Part shown: positions 33,304 to 43,927 of the stretch, piece after piece | Position numbering within the stretch: the first letter of the stretch is position 1 | How the letters are laid out: each line of letters opens with the position of its first letter | NCBI RefSeq assembly: GCF_003950315.1 | Contig: NZ_NGJT01000009.1 | Location: forward strand, 1 to 64,000 | Length of the DNA: 64,000 nucleotides | Source of the DNA: Vagococcus bubulae | GTDB taxonomy: Bacteria; Bacillota; Bacilli; Lactobacillales; Vagococcaceae | Reading direction: 5' to 3' | Program-made: the position numbers and the translations under genes | Notes under the pieces: generated by a model | Told to the model about the DNA's origin: nothing | The model's input: the letters and a program-made list of their open reading frames with translations, nothing else | Database searches by the model: none

Positions 33304-33727
33304 CTTTTTTATGTCCATTTATCATGCAAGATAGATAGCTTGATTCTTCTAAATGATGAATAAAATGTGTTTTAGATGATGGAAGCATTAAATAAGACCG
33401 CTCATGATGAGTTGTTACTAATGTAAACCCATATTTACCAACGAGTACTTTTTTGATTTTATTGATATCTATTGTGTATTCATTCTTTTTTAATACAGCA
33501 TTCACTTTAATCTGATCCTGAGTCAATATTAGCTTTCGCCTTGTTCCTAAATAGAAAAAAAACAAAAAAATAAGAAACGTGACAATACTAAATAGATTAA
33601 TACGTCCTTGCTCTTCTAGTAAACCTATCATACTGGCAAAAAATAAGACAAAGGTCAACGACCAATAGATTACTGTATCAGCTAATATTGGTTGATATCT
33701 ATATATGTGAATCTTATTCTCACTCAT
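33290..33727 (-). CDS. ebsA: EbsA family membrane protein
   Basis: This 145-residue protein has two N-terminal membrane helices (about 15-65) and a cytoplasmic beta-rich C-terminal domain resembling bacterial PH-type domains. It is recognised as EbsA by its position beside an RNase H gene and csp in Enterococcaceae and by its size. EbsA was named for a locus affecting pheromone-induced clumping in Enterococcus faecalis; the biochemical role is unknown. The frame extends to a TTG at 33745, but GGAGG lies within that extension, so the ATG at 33727 is chosen. It is convergent with csp and divergent from rnhA-like. Confidence 0.78.
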   Translation of the reverse strand: MSENKIHIYRYQPILADTVIYWSLTFVLFFASMIGLLEEQGRINLFSIVTFLIFLFFFYLGTRRKLILTQDQIKVNAVLKKNEYTIDINKIKKVLVGKYGFTLVTTHHERSYLMLPSSKTHFIHHLEESSYLSCMINGHKKGVDD

Positions 33728-33811
33728 CACTAACCTCCGTTGCAATCACTCTACTCTAAGATATAATCTTAACACAATATATACGAATAAAAAAATGAAA
33801 TGAGGAATTTT

Positions 33812-34231
33812 ATGATAAAAATTAACACTGATGCTTCAACCCATCCTAAACATAAAGTAAGTGTTGGCTGCTTTATTATAAAAAAAGAAGATCAGACAAT
33901 CGTCGAAACGTTTCCCTTAGATGCAACAGATAACCATGTAGCAGAATTCCAAACGATGATTCTAGCTTTAGAATACTGCCTACAAAACAATTGGCAAAAA
34001 GACTTAATTTTTATTTATTCTGATAGTAGTATTGTGGTTAAATCTTTTCATAAACGTTATGTAAAAAAAGATGTCTTTCTACCTCTATTATCAAAATTGC
34101 TTGTTTTAAGTCAAGAGTTTAGCGATTTAACAATTGAATGGATTCCACAAGAATCAAATAAAATGGCTGATCACCATGCTAAACAAGAACTAAAAAAAGA
34201 ATTAAAACGTCAAAAAAAGAGTCCTAAATGA
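33812..34231 (+). CDS. RNase HI family protein
   Basis: This 139-residue RNase H-fold protein has all four catalytic carboxylates: Asp7 in NTDAST, Glu in VAEFQTMILALE, Asp in IYSDSS and Asp in SNKMADHHA. It should cleave RNA in RNA-DNA hybrids. It is of the short RVT_3/RnhA-like type. The frame opens at 33800, but the ATG at 33812 follows ATGAGGA at better spacing and was chosen. It is divergent from ebsA with 84 bp between them. Confidence 0.85.
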   Translation: MIKINTDASTHPKHKVSVGCFIIKKEDQTIVETFPLDATDNHVAEFQTMILALEYCLQNNWQKDLIFIYSDSSIVVKSFHKRYVKKDVFLPLLSKLLVLSQEFSDLTIEWIPQESNKMADHHAKQELKKELKRQKKSPK

Positions 34232-34298
34232 TAAATAATTAACTAGGTATATCACTATTTTTTTGCTAAAATAAGGTATTAAAGAAAGGGGGATATTA

Positions 34299-35738
34299 AT
34301 GAGTGTCCTTTTAATTATTTTATATTTAATCAACCTGCTATTTGCTCTGTTTTTGATATTTTATAGAGAGCGTGATACAAGTGTTACTTGGGCTTGGTTA
34401 TTAGTGTTTATGTTTATTCCTTTTTTAGGATTTATTTTATATTTATTTTTCGGTCTAGGTTTGAGCAAAAAAGAACGGTATGAAATTAAAAATCAAATTA
34501 CAATGGATTTTAGTTCACTAGATGATATTTACGATCCCACATTGCAATTATATGATGATACACCTACTGACCATGAACACGCACAACTTGCCTACTTTAT
34601 GTCAAACTTAAATCATACTCCTTTAACGCATCATAACAATGTCACCATATTAACAGATGGAGAGAAAAAATTAGAATCATTATTAAATGATATTAAACAC
34701 GCTAAAAAGTTTATCCATATTGAATATTATGCATTTGTGACAGATAAAACGGGGATGAGAGTGGTTGATCTCTTAACTGAAAAGGCAAAAGAAGGGGTAG
34801 AAGTTTGCCTGTTATATGATGAATTAGGTTCTAAAGGAGTTAAGAGAGCGAAGTTTTCTAAATTAATTGAAGCTGGTGGGCAAATTCAAACATTTGTTAC
34901 AAGTGAAAAAGCGATTTTAAAATTCCGTGTCAATTACCATGATCATCGAAAAATTACAGTCGTTGATGGAAAAATTGGTTACGTTGGAGGGTTTAATATT
35001 GCGGATCAATATGTTGAAACAACCAAAAAATTTGGCTATTGGCGTGATACTCATCTTAGAATTGACGGTCCTGCTACCTCTATCTTAGAATTACGCTTTT
35101 TATCTGATTGGAATGTTTCCGTTCCTAATGATAAAAAACTTATTGGAAAACTGGATTATTTATATCATGAAAAACCAAATGAAAAAGCCACAACTGATAT
35201 TCAAATTATTGCTAGTGGGCCACATGACGAGAAACAACAAATTAAATTAGCTTTTACAAAACTTATCACCAGTGCTAAAAAACGAATTTGGATTCAAACA
35301 CCATACTTTATACCAGATGACACCATTCTTGATGCATTAAAAATTGCGAAACAATCTGGTGTAGATGTTCGAATTATGATTCCGAATAAACCAGATCACC
35401 CTTTTATCTATCGCGCAACACAGTATTTCGCCCAAGTTGTGATGAAATACGATGTGGATGTCTTCATTTATGAAGGTGGATTTCTTCACTCTAAGGTCCT
35501 AATTATGGATGATGATGTCAGTATCGTGGGTTCTGCAAATCAAGATATTCGAAGTTATAAATTAAACTTTGAAGCAAGTGCTGTTATGTATGATCAATCG
35601 ATCAATCACAAGTTATCTCATTATTTCACTGAAGATTTAAAAATATCTAAAAAAATGACACAGCAAATGGTTGACGATATGTCTATTTGGTTAAAATTCA
35701 AACAAAAAACCGCAAGATTATTTTCACCTATTATGTAA
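34299..35738 (+). CDS. cls: Cardiolipin synthase
   Basis: This 479-residue phospholipase-D family enzyme condenses two phosphatidylglycerols into cardiolipin and glycerol. Two N-terminal membrane helices (about 1-50) are followed by two HKD motifs: HDHRKITVVDG (about 215) and HSKVLIMDDDVSIVGSAN (about 400). Size and order match bacterial Cls. An AAGGGGG site precedes the ATG. A strong terminator follows. Confidence 0.96.
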   Translation: MSVLLIILYLINLLFALFLIFYRERDTSVTWAWLLVFMFIPFLGFILYLFFGLGLSKKERYEIKNQITMDFSSLDDIYDPTLQLYDDTPTDHEHAQLAYFMSNLNHTPLTHHNNVTILTDGEKKLESLLNDIKHAKKFIHIEYYAFVTDKTGMRVVDLLTEKAKEGVEVCLLYDELGSKGVKRAKFSKLIEAGGQIQTFVTSEKAILKFRVNYHDHRKITVVDGKIGYVGGFNIADQYVETTKKFGYWRDTHLRIDGPATSILELRFLSDWNVSVPNDKKLIGKLDYLYHEKPNEKATTDIQIIASGPHDEKQQIKLAFTKLITSAKKRIWIQTPYFIPDDTILDALKIAKQSGVDVRIMIPNKPDHPFIYRATQYFAQVVMKYDVDVFIYEGGFLHSKVLIMDDDVSIVGSANQDIRSYKLNFEASAVMYDQSINHKLSHYFTEDLKISKKMTQQMVDDMSIWLKFKQKTARLFSPIM

Positions 35739-35740
35739 TA

Positions 35741-35785
35741 AAAGAAGTCGTAAAGAGAAAAATACTCTCTTTATGACTTCTTTTT
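35741..35785 (+). terminator. Terminator after cls
   Basis: An 18-bp stem (35741-35758 with 35766-35783, one mismatch or G-U) is followed by a T-run. Confidence 0.9.
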
Positions 35786-35936
35786 ATTGCGGTCATTGTG
35801 CTAAAGTTTTTTTCTTTCAACTCAATTTTTCGTTATGCCGTACTGTACAAAATTAGGTGCTTTTTTGTTAAGACTAGTTTAATAATACAGAAGTTGTTAT
35901 ACTAGTTGGGACATGACAAGATAAGGAGGAAACAGT

Positions 35937-37340
35937 ATGCCTCGTTTAGAGTTTTCTTATATGAAGCTAAGACATTCAGGTACTAGATACATTAACCAGC
36001 ACTTTTCAAGCATACAAATTATTTTTATTTATTATGTTCTTATGACCGCTGCTGCTTATTTTTTACTTAACATGCCCTATTTTCATCAAAATGGCGCTGA
36101 ATACTCAACATTTGATATGATTTTTATGGCAATTAGTACCATTAGTGTCACTGGATTAACAACATTTAACATCAATGAAGTGTTTAATCAACGAGGGATT
36201 ATTTTACTTGAAGTCCTTTTTCAAATCGGTGGCTTTGGTATTATGATGGTTTCCACTTTTTTCTTTATCTTATCAAAGAAAAAAATTTCTCTAAAGCGTC
36301 GACAACTAATCATGACTGATATGAATTCACCAAAGCTTAGTGGCAGTATTCGATTAATTAAAAATACGATGCTTACCCTATTAGTGATACAGTTAATTTT
36401 TGGTTTTGTCTTTGCCACACATTTCTATTTTGCAGAGCATCATCTCGATTTAGTGGACTCGTTATTTCATGGATTTTATCAATCCATCTCTGCCGTCACA
36501 AACTCTGGTTTTGATGTAACGGGGGAATCCGTCACACCTTATAAAAATGATTTCTTCTTTTTACCTATTTTGATGTTACTCATCATGATTGGAGGAATTG
36601 GGTTTCCTGTCTTGATGGAAGTAAAAGAATGGCTGTTTTATAAACAAAAAAAACATGGACTGCCCTTTCGCTTTTCATTATTCAGCCGATTAGCCATTAG
36701 CATTTACCTTGTATTATTCGTTGTTGGAACAATTTTAATCTATTTATTAGAAAAAAATCACCTATTTATAGATATGAGCGAGTCACAAAAATGGCTGACT
36801 TCCATGTTTTATTCCACAACAACACGAAATGCCGGGTTGCAGTTAAATAATCTAAATGATTTTCAAACACCTACCCTACTACTTTTTTCTATGTTGATGT
36901 TTATTGGATGTAGTCCCAGTTCTGTTGGTGGTGGGGTACGAACAACAACTGTCGCTATTTTAGGTTTATATATGTATAGTTTTATCAAAGGGCAAGAAAA
37001 CGTAACAGTGTTCAACAGGCGAATTGACCGAACAGATATAAAAAAAGCCATTGTTGTGTTTAATTTATCAGCATTCATGTGCTTTTTATCCATTATGATT
37101 CTCACTATTACTGAAAATGAATCAATGATTGCGTTAATCGTAGAAGTCGCTTCTGCCTTTGGAACAACGGGGCTATCATTAGGAATTACCTCTTCCCTTT
37201 CTCCTATTGGTAAAATTGTCATTGCGATTTTAATGTTTGTTGGTCGTATCGGAATGCTTTATACCTTAATGATTTTTATTCCAAAAGAAAAACATGACCG
37301 TGGCTATGTTTATCCAACTGAAAAAATTATCATTGGTTAA
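35937..37340 (+). CDS. TrkH/KtrB-type potassium or sodium-coupled uptake protein
   Basis: This 467-residue membrane protein has four repeats of helix-pore-helix and the selectivity-filter glycine motifs ISVTGLTTF, AVTNSGFDVT, TTTRNAGLQ and SAFGTTGLSLG. It belongs to the KtrB/TrkH family that moves K+ (often with Na+) across the membrane. The N-terminus is an unusual 30-residue cytoplasmic extension. No KtrA/TrkA partner is nearby, so it must use one encoded elsewhere. A GGAGGAAAC site precedes the ATG. Confidence 0.92.
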   Translation: MPRLEFSYMKLRHSGTRYINQHFSSIQIIFIYYVLMTAAAYFLLNMPYFHQNGAEYSTFDMIFMAISTISVTGLTTFNINEVFNQRGIILLEVLFQIGGFGIMMVSTFFFILSKKKISLKRRQLIMTDMNSPKLSGSIRLIKNTMLTLLVIQLIFGFVFATHFYFAEHHLDLVDSLFHGFYQSISAVTNSGFDVTGESVTPYKNDFFFLPILMLLIMIGGIGFPVLMEVKEWLFYKQKKHGLPFRFSLFSRLAISIYLVLFVVGTILIYLLEKNHLFIDMSESQKWLTSMFYSTTTRNAGLQLNNLNDFQTPTLLLFSMLMFIGCSPSSVGGGVRTTTVAILGLYMYSFIKGQENVTVFNRRIDRTDIKKAIVVFNLSAFMCFLSIMILTITENESMIALIVEVASAFGTTGLSLGITSSLSPIGKIVIAILMFVGRIGMLYTLMIFIPKEKHDRGYVYPTEKIIIG

Positions 37341-37342
37341 TT

Positions 37343-37384
37343 AAACTACTTAGGACATATTTTTTTATGTTCTAAGTAGTTTTT
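37343..37384 (+). terminator. Terminator after the KtrB/TrkH gene
   Basis: A 17-bp stem with a short T-rich loop (37343-37359 with 37366-37382) is followed by TTTT. Confidence 0.88.
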
Positions 37385-37480
37385 GTTATCTTATAATAGA
37401 ATCTTATGCATTTTTTTAATCTCTCAATTCTTATTTTATGGTATTATGATTAAGTTAATGTATACACAGGAGGAATCTAT

Positions 37481-38824
37481 ATGAGTTTTAAAAGTGGATT
37501 AGCGACAACAGTTGGTAAATCTTCACAATGGCTATTAAAAACTTTTTTTAAAGGTGGCAGTAGTCTACCTGGTAAATTAGCTTTAAAAATAGATCCAACA
37601 ATCCTTTCAAGTCTAGCAAAAGATTATGATGTGATTGTTGTGACAGGAACAAATGGTAAAACGTTAACAACTGCTTTAACCGTTAATATTTTAAAAGAAG
37701 AATTTGATTCAGTTGTCACCAATACAACAGGTGCCAACATGCTTCAAGGAATTGTTTCGACATTTCTTCAAGGTAAGAAAAACAAACAAGGTAAAAATGT
37801 GGCTGTCTTAGAAATTGATGAAGCCAGTTTAAATAAAGTAACAGAATTTTTAACCCCTGAATTATTTTTATTTACTAATATTTTCCGCGATCAAATGGAT
37901 CGATATGGCGAAATCTATACAACGTACCAATTAATTGTTGATGGGGCTAAAAAAGCACCAACTGCACCTATTCTAATGAATGGGGATTTACCTATCTTTA
38001 ACTCAATCGATACTGTAAATCCAAGAGAATATTACGGATTTAATCATGCTGATGATGAAGAACAGATGGCTCATTATAATACTGATGGTGTTCTGTGTCC
38101 TCATTGTCACCACATTCTTCACTATAACATGATTACTTACAGTAACTTGGGCGATTACTATTGCCCAAACTGTGACTTTAAACGCCCTGATCTTAATGTT
38201 TCCTTAACTGATATTAAGCACATGACTAATGTTTCTTCTACTTTTACTATTGATGAACACGATTATCAAATTGAAGTAGGTGGAATGTATAATATTTATA
38301 ATGCTCTAGCAGCCACTGCTGTTGCTAAACATTATCATATTGCACCTGATAAAATTAGAAAAGGTTTAGCCTATGATGAAAAAGTGTTTGGCCGACAAGA
38401 AGTCATTGAAATTGGCGATAAACAATGTACTCTTGTTTTAGTAAAAAACCCTGTTGGACTAAATCAAGTCATTGAAACAATGAAGCTCTCACCCTATCCA
38501 TTCTCTTTAGCGGCACTTTTAAATGCAAACTATGCTGATGGGATTGATGTTAGTTGGATTTGGGATAGCCAGTTAGAAGAACTTGGTGAGTTATCTATTC
38601 CAAAAGTCATCTCTGGTGGAGAGCGACATGAAGATATGTCACTTAGACTTAAAGTCGCAGGAATACAGGAAGATAACTTGATTGAAACCTCTTCACTAAA
38701 TCAAGTGATTGAAGAAATCAAAACATCTCCTACTGAACACGTTTATATTTTAGCCACTTACACTGCTGTATTGGGCTTAAGAAAAGAATTAATTCAACAA
38801 GGATTTATTAAGGAGGATGCCTAA
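37481..38824 (+). CDS. murT: Lipid II isoglutaminyl synthase, MurT subunit
   Basis: This 447-residue Mur-ligase-like protein has an ATP site GTNGKT (56-61), the central [12 protein letters not shown] block and a DUF1727 C-terminal domain. Two CxxC pairs (CPHC and CPNC) form the zinc ribbon that interrupts MurT. With GatD it amidates the D-Glu of the lipid II stem peptide, a step essential for efficient cross-linking and found only in Gram-positives. A GGAGGAATC site precedes the ATG. The gatD gene starts 1 bp after its stop. Confidence 0.95.
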   Translation: MSFKSGLATTVGKSSQWLLKTFFKGGSSLPGKLALKIDPTILSSLAKDYDVIVVTGTNGKTLTTALTVNILKEEFDSVVTNTTGANMLQGIVSTFLQGKKNKQGKNVAVLEIDEASLNKVTEFLTPELFLFTNIFRDQMDRYGEIYTTYQLIVDGAKKAPTAPILMNGDLPIFNSIDTVNPREYYGFNHADDEEQMAHYNTDGVLCPHCHHILHYNMITYSNLGDYYCPNCDFKRPDLNVSLTDIKHMTNVSSTFTIDEHDYQIEVGGMYNIYNALAATAVAKHYHIAPDKIRKGLAYDEKVFGRQEVIEIGDKQCTLVLVKNPVGLNQVIETMKLSPYPFSLAALLNANYADGIDVSWIWDSQLEELGELSIPKVISGGERHEDMSLRLKVAGIQEDNLIETSSLNQVIEEIKTSPTEHVYILATYTAVLGLRKELIQQGFIKEDA

Positions 38825-38825
38825 T

Positions 38826-39512
38826 ATGTCAGACTATCAATTAAACTTTTGCCATCTGTATGGAAATTTACTTAATACGTATGGTGATAATGGTAACCTA
38901 CTTTTACTAAATTACTACGCAAAAAAATTAGGTATTTCGATTGAAACAGAAATTATCAGTGTCTTTGAAGACTTTGATGATACAAAATATGATTTCGTTT
39001 TTTTTGGCGGAGGACAAGATTACGAACAAAAAATTGTGTCTGAAGACATCCAATCAAAAAAAGACTCTATCACTCGATATATTGACAATAATGGTGTCAT
39101 GCTAGCGATTTGCGGTGGCTTCCAACTACTTGGTGAATATTATATTGGAGCTGATGGTGAGAAAATTAACGGTATTTCTGCCCTACCTCACTATACGTTA
39201 AGTCAAGATAACAACCGCTTTATTGGAGACGTTGAAATTTACAACGAAGAATTTAACGAGACATACTATGGTTTTGAAAACCACAATGGCATCACGTTTT
39301 TAGGTGAAGGAGAAAAACCGTTAGGAACCGTTGTAAAAGGTTATGGAAATAATGGCAAAGATAAAACAGAGGGTGTTATTTATAAAAATGTCATGGGGTC
39401 ATACTTCCATGGTCCACTACTAGCAAAAAACAAACAATTAGCACTTAGAATACTTAATATGGCTATGAAAAGAAAATATGAAACAACGTTTTCTTTAGAA
39501 GATTTAGGTTAG
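38826..39512 (+). CDS. gatD: Lipid II isoglutaminyl synthase, glutaminase subunit GatD
   Basis: This class I glutamine amidotransferase-like protein of 228 residues supplies ammonia to MurT. The catalytic Cys is in [15 protein letters not shown] and the His in [12 protein letters not shown]. The track frame opens at 38817, but that ATG abuts the AGGAGG; the ATG at 38826, nine bases after it, fits better and is used. Translation is coupled to murT. A terminator overlaps its stop codon. Confidence 0.95.
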   Translation: MSDYQLNFCHLYGNLLNTYGDNGNLLLLNYYAKKLGISIETEIISVFEDFDDTKYDFVFFGGGQDYEQKIVSEDIQSKKDSITRYIDNNGVMLAICGGFQLLGEYYIGADGEKINGISALPHYTLSQDNNRFIGDVEIYNEEFNETYYGFENHNGITFLGEGEKPLGTVVKGYGNNGKDKTEGVIYKNVMGSYFHGPLLAKNKQLALRILNMAMKRKYETTFSLEDLG

Positions 39513-39541
39513 AACACAAGACTACACTTGTGTTCTTTTTT
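39511..39541 (+). terminator. Terminator overlapping the gatD stop
   Basis: AGAACACAAG and CTTGTGTTCT form a 10-bp perfect stem with a 6-base loop, followed by eight T residues. The stem begins within the TAG stop codon. Confidence 0.92.
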
Positions 39542-39638
39542 TTTACAAACAGTATATTATTAGCATTTCGTCAACATATTATGTATAATAGTGTTGTTAT
39601 AATCTTTATAGATTATGAAAGAATAGGAGTGAAAAAAA

Positions 39639-40757
39639 TTGAAAATAGGCGTACCAAAAGAAATTAAGAACAATGAAAATCGCGTTGCTTTGACTCCTCC
39701 ATTTGTCAAAATTTTAGTGGAGAACTCACATGAAGTACTCGTAGAAACTCAAGCTGGAGTTGGTGCTGGATTTGAAGACAGTGCATATGAAGAAATGGGT
39801 GCAACCATCGTTCAAAATCAAGAAGACGCATGGGATGTTGATATGGTCCTAAAAGTAAAAGAACCATTAGCATCTGAATATCATTTATTCAAACCTAATC
39901 AAATTTTATTTACATATCTTCATTTAGCCCCTAATAAAGAATTAACTGATGCGTTATTAGAAAATAAAGTAACAGCTATTGCTTATGAATCAGTTCGTTT
40001 ACCTGATGGTTCATTGCCTTTATTAACACCAATGTCAGAGATTGCTGGTCGTATGGCGCCTCAAACTGGTGCATACTTTTTACAATCTATTAATCAAGGT
40101 TCAGGTGTTTTATTATCTTCTGTTCCAGGCGTTGAAAAAGGTCAAGTTGTCATTATCGGTGGTGGTGTTGCAGGAATGAACGCTGCTAGAATAGCCATTG
40201 GTTTAGGTGCTAAAGTTAGAATTTTAGATATTAACCCTAAACGTTTAGCACAATTAGAAGATATTTTTGGAAATGATATTGAAACAGTGATTTCTAACTC
40301 TCATAACATTGAAAAATCAGTTAAAATAGCTGACCTAGTTATCGGAGCTGTACTCATTCCAGGTCGTAGAGCACCAAAATTAGTGACTGAAGATATGATT
40401 AAACAAATGAAACCAGGTTCTGTTGTCCTTGATATTGCGATTGACCAAGGTGGTATCTTTGAAACAACTGATCATGTCACAAGTCATGATAAACCAACTT
40501 ATATTAAACATGGTGTTGTTCATTATGCTGTTGCAAATATGCCTGGTGCAGTAGCTCGTACCTCAACACTTGCTCTTACAAACAACACATTACCATATGT
40601 TGTCAAATTAGCTAATCAATCATTAAAAGAAATTGTTGAAAACGATGAAGCGTTAAGAAATGGATTTAACACGTATAATGGTAGTTTAAATTCAGAAGTA
40701 ATTGCTGAAGATCAAAATCGTTTAGAAGATTATAAACCGATCACAGAATTATTATAA
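39639..40757 (+). CDS. ald: Alanine dehydrogenase
   Basis: This 372-residue enzyme reversibly converts L-alanine to pyruvate and ammonia with NAD. The substrate-binding Lys and catalytic His are in LKVKEP and FTYLHLAPN. The NAD-binding [15 protein letters not shown] and the [20 protein letters not shown] motifs are intact. Length is normal. The start is a TTG, preceded by AGGAGTGA; there is no in-frame ATG near. It stands alone, converging on manA through a shared terminator. Confidence 0.95.
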   Translation: MKIGVPKEIKNNENRVALTPPFVKILVENSHEVLVETQAGVGAGFEDSAYEEMGATIVQNQEDAWDVDMVLKVKEPLASEYHLFKPNQILFTYLHLAPNKELTDALLENKVTAIAYESVRLPDGSLPLLTPMSEIAGRMAPQTGAYFLQSINQGSGVLLSSVPGVEKGQVVIIGGGVAGMNAARIAIGLGAKVRILDINPKRLAQLEDIFGNDIETVISNSHNIEKSVKIADLVIGAVLIPGRRAPKLVTEDMIKQMKPGSVVLDIAIDQGGIFETTDHVTSHDKPTYIKHGVVHYAVANMPGAVARTSTLALTNNTLPYVVKLANQSLKEIVENDEALRNGFNTYNGSLNSEVIAEDQNRLEDYKPITELL

Positions 40758-40764
40758 TGAAACC

Positions 40765-40800
40765 AAAGACATCATGTTTGAAAATCAACATGATGTCTTT
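40765..40800. terminator. Bidirectional terminator between ald and manA
   Basis: AAAGACATCATGTT (40765-40778 region) pairs perfectly with AACATGATGTCTTT over 14 bp with an 8-base loop. It is followed by T residues on the plus strand. Confidence 0.93.
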
Positions 40801-40804
40801 TTTA

Positions 40805-41767
40805 TTATCTATTCTTTTTTCCAGGCTCTGATGCAATGATATCCATATCACCTTCTAATACCCATGAATCAATGCCATTTGGGATAATAAAATGCATCCC
40901 CTTAGAAAGCTCATATGACTGATTATCATCAATTTTTAAATAACCAAACCCTTCAATAACACTCACTAATGTGTATGGTGCGTGAGATTTAACCTCTAAT
41001 ATTCCATTGACATTCCACTCAAATACATCAAAATAATCTGATTCAATAAATGTTGTCACACTTGATTGATTGTCATTTAATTGTGTGATTTCTAGTTTAG
41101 GGTCAACATGAGGAACAGTCGTCACATCTAGTGATTGTTGAATATGTAATTCGCGTGTGTTTCCATTATCGTCTGTTCTATCATAATCATATACACGATA
41201 AGTTGTATCACTACTTTGTTGCGTTTCTAAAATCATAATTCCACTACCAATGGCATGAATTGTCCCACTAGGAACATAGAAAAAATCACCTTTTTTAACA
41301 GGTATTCGTCTCAATAATTGATCCCACTCACCAGAGTCTATCATTTTTTTTAATTCTTCTTTTGATTTAGCATGATGACCATAAATGATTTCTGCTCCAG
41401 GTTCTGCGCTAATGATATACCAACATTCTGTTTTTCCTAATTCTCCCTCATGACTTAACCCATAAAAATCATCAGGATGGACTTGAACAGATAAGTCATC
41501 TTCAGCATCTAAAATTTTAGTCAATAATGGAAATACCTCTTCTTTTGGATTACCAAAAAGTTCCGGATGTTTTTTCCATAAATCATTTAACTTTTCTCCC
41601 TTGAACTCCCCATTTTCAACCGTACAAACACCATGAGGATGTGCACTAATTGCCCAACATTCTCCTATTGTTTTACTAGTTAATTCATAACCAAACTCAG
41701 TGGATAATTTTTCTCCACCCCAAATTTTTTCTTGGAATACTGGTTTTAAAAATAATGGCTCTGTCAT
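40805..41767 (-). CDS. manA: Mannose-6-phosphate isomerase, class I
   Basis: This 320-residue zinc enzyme interconverts mannose-6-P and fructose-6-P, which is useful given the mannose PTS in the same window. The zinc ligands are in LSVQVHPDDFYG and KTECWYI, and the catalytic-site HAIGSGIMILETQQSSDTTYR motif follows. The length matches the short cupin form of Firmicutes. It has a GGTGAAGGGAAAAG leader. A serine hydrolase gene lies 51 bp upstream on the same strand. Confidence 0.95.
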   Translation of the reverse strand: MTEPLFLKPVFQEKIWGGEKLSTEFGYELTSKTIGECWAISAHPHGVCTVENGEFKGEKLNDLWKKHPELFGNPKEEVFPLLTKILDAEDDLSVQVHPDDFYGLSHEGELGKTECWYIISAEPGAEIIYGHHAKSKEELKKMIDSGEWDQLLRRIPVKKGDFFYVPSGTIHAIGSGIMILETQQSSDTTYRVYDYDRTDDNGNTRELHIQQSLDVTTVPHVDPKLEITQLNDNQSSVTTFIESDYFDVFEWNVNGILEVKSHAPYTLVSVIEGFGYLKIDDNQSYELSKGMHFIIPNGIDSWVLEGDMDIIASEPGKKNR

Positions 41768-41818
41768 CTTTTCCCTTCACCTCATCTGTATTGATAAAAA
41801 TAGTATATCATTTCTTAT

Positions 41819-42841
41819 TTAATTCGTCTGTTCTTTTTGATAAACTTCAATTAATTCATCACGTTTTCTTAAATAGTCTTGTCTATTATCATAAGGATGA
41901 ACTCGGTTTGATAAAAAAATAAAAGCCTCTTGTTCAATAATATCTATCAACATAAACGTGCCAGTATAACCTGTATGATATAGTATTGGATGTTTTTTTT
42001 CTAAATGATACTTTAAATCCCAACCTAGTGAACGAGATAAATCGTTATTCGGTGTAAAATCATTTAATAGTAACATCACTGTCTCTTCTTCTAAAAACGA
42101 CTCTCTATTTGGTAGTCTTCCTTTATTTAACATCATTTGAACAAACTTAAAGCTATCGTCAATATTACTAAATAGCCCCGCACTACCACAGTGTTCCTTT
42201 AATTGATATGCTTTTGGATCATGTACTTCTCCTTTGATTAACCCTCGATTTTTCGTTAACTCCGTTGGCGCACATAAAGAAGTGTTTATTTTACTAAAAC
42301 CACTATGCATCATATTTAAGGGAATCAAAACTTCCTTTGCAAATATGTCATGCACATTTTTACTATAGATTTCTTCAAGCATAAAGCCTATTAGTAACGT
42401 TCCTGTATCTGTATATATTTTTTCTCTACCCATTTTCTTATAATCCACTGGTAACGTTAGCAACGCCTCTTTTAATTCTTCAGCTGATAGCTCATCTCTA
42501 TTGTCAATGTACCCTGAAATAGCTGAGGTATGTGTTAATAGATGTCTTAACGTCACCTTGTCTTCATGCCATATGGGTAGATACGTGTTAAAAGGCACAT
42601 CAATATTTAGTTGATTTTGTTCAATTAATTTTAATACGACAGTATTAGTCATCATAACCTTCGTAAGTGATGCCATATCATATAAGGTATCGAATGTAGC
42701 TTCTTCTTTAACAGGTAGCAGTTGTTTGTAACCCACACTTCCTCTTAAAATATCACCTTGACTAAAAAACAAATAATTCGCACCTGGAATAATGTGTTCT
42801 TTACACAGTGACTCAATAAATTGAATCGTTTTAGAATACAT
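41819..42841 (-). CDS. Serine hydrolase of the beta-lactamase (class C/PBP) fold
   Basis: This 340-residue protein has the SxxK motif in MASLTKVMMTN, the tyrosine motif YTDTG and the HTGYTG third element of the class C beta-lactamase/esterase fold. It has no recognisable signal peptide and the N-terminus begins almost at the domain, so it may be cytoplasmic or released by another route. It could be an esterase or an amidase; whether it touches peptidoglycan or any antibiotic cannot be told. It is followed by manA on the same strand. Confidence 0.85.
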   Translation of the reverse strand: MYSKTIQFIESLCKEHIIPGANYLFFSQGDILRGSVGYKQLLPVKEEATFDTLYDMASLTKVMMTNTVVLKLIEQNQLNIDVPFNTYLPIWHEDKVTLRHLLTHTSAISGYIDNRDELSAEELKEALLTLPVDYKKMGREKIYTDTGTLLIGFMLEEIYSKNVHDIFAKEVLIPLNMMHSGFSKINTSLCAPTELTKNRGLIKGEVHDPKAYQLKEHCGSAGLFSNIDDSFKFVQMMLNKGRLPNRESFLEEETVMLLLNDFTPNNDLSRSLGWDLKYHLEKKHPILYHTGYTGTFMLIDIIEQEAFIFLSNRVHPYDNRQDYLRKRDELIEVYQKEQTN

Positions 42842-42861
42842 CTTGTCTCCTTATCTATCAA

Positions 42862-42909
42862 AAAGACTGATAACTTCTAACCAGTATTACCAGTAGAGTT
42901 TATCAGCCT
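42862..42909 (-). terminator. Terminator after the VOC-protein gene
   Basis: An extended imperfect stem (AAGACTGATAACTTCTAACCAG with CCAGTAGAGTTTATCAGCC) has a 5-base loop and a T-run on the minus strand. Confidence 0.75.
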
Positions 42910-42914
42910 TATTG

Positions 42915-43799
42915 TTATTTTTTATTCTCTTTTTTAAATACGATAAACCACAAATGAATACCGCTTGGATCATATAAACCAATGATTCTCTTGCCTTTAT
43001 TATAATAAAAATCACAACCAAGTGTTTCGAGATTTTCTTTTAGTAAAAGCAAGTCTTCCATTGTTGGAATATCAAACGTCACATGGTCTACTCCTAAATC
43101 AGTATCACGAATGACAGGTGACATCCCATTAGATTGTGATTCATTAATGGCTAGCTGATGATGGTAGTCATTGACTGACAATAAATGAGTTGAACTAAAA
43201 TCATCATCTTTTATTTTGAATCCTAATTTTTCAGCATAAAATTTATAAACCTTCTCTAAATTAGATACTGATAAGTGAACATGACCTACTTTAGTTTCAC
43301 CTGGAACTGAAGTGTATTCACCTTCCACTTTGTTTAAACATTTTTGAATGTTTAATTCTTTTGTCACACCATCTATTTTACCATCTACCATTGGCCACTC
43401 ATCTTTTGGCTTATCCCAACTAAATTCTAAACGATTATTCTCAGGGTCACTAATATAAACCGACTCACAAAAACCATGATCACTTTCGCCTTCAATTGGA
43501 TAATTCAATAACATGAGATGCTTAATAAAACGAGCTAGGTCATCTCGAGTTGGAAAAACAAACGATGTATGGTTTAATCCTGTCTGAGTGTTTGATCCTT
43601 CAACGCCATCTGGTGTTGAAATCAATCCCAGCAATTTTCTTTTCTGACTACCAATACCCAAAATAGCCATATCATTTTCTTCATTAATCAAATCAAACCC
43701 AACAACTTGTTGGTAGAAACTCAACATTCTGTCAAAATCTTTTACCTTAATGGCAACAGAAGTTAATTCGGTGTTTGGATTTAATGAAAAGTTAACCAT
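42915..43799 (-). CDS. VOC family protein with two glyoxalase/dioxygenase modules
   Basis: This protein of about 294 residues holds two vicinal-oxygen-chelate domains, about 8-135 and about 170-290. Each starts with the characteristic VAIKVKDFDRMLSFYQ and VHLSVSNLEKVYKFY lines. Possible metal ligands are LNHTSFVFPT, NRLEFSWD and VDHVTFDIPT. It resembles CatE/catechol-2,3-dioxygenase-like proteins of Firmicutes, but the substrate is unknown. The frame also has an ATG at 43808 with tight spacing to GGGGG, so that start is possible. Confidence 0.85.
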   Translation of the reverse strand: MVNFSLNPNTELTSVAIKVKDFDRMLSFYQQVVGFDLINEENDMAILGIGSQKRKLLGLISTPDGVEGSNTQTGLNHTSFVFPTRDDLARFIKHLMLLNYPIEGESDHGFCESVYISDPENNRLEFSWDKPKDEWPMVDGKIDGVTKELNIQKCLNKVEGEYTSVPGETKVGHVHLSVSNLEKVYKFYAEKLGFKIKDDDFSSTHLLSVNDYHHQLAINESQSNGMSPVIRDTDLGVDHVTFDIPTMEDLLLLKENLETLGCDFYYNKGKRIIGLYDPSGIHLWFIVFKKENKK

Positions 43800-43927
43800 A
43801 ATATTCATTTCCCCCTAAATTTTCAAATCAATGTCTTTTCCCTTAACGTCACTTTACATTGTAACACCTTTTATCAAAGAAATTCCATTAATATCTTCGG
43901 AAAATTAGATGAATATCATTTTATTTA

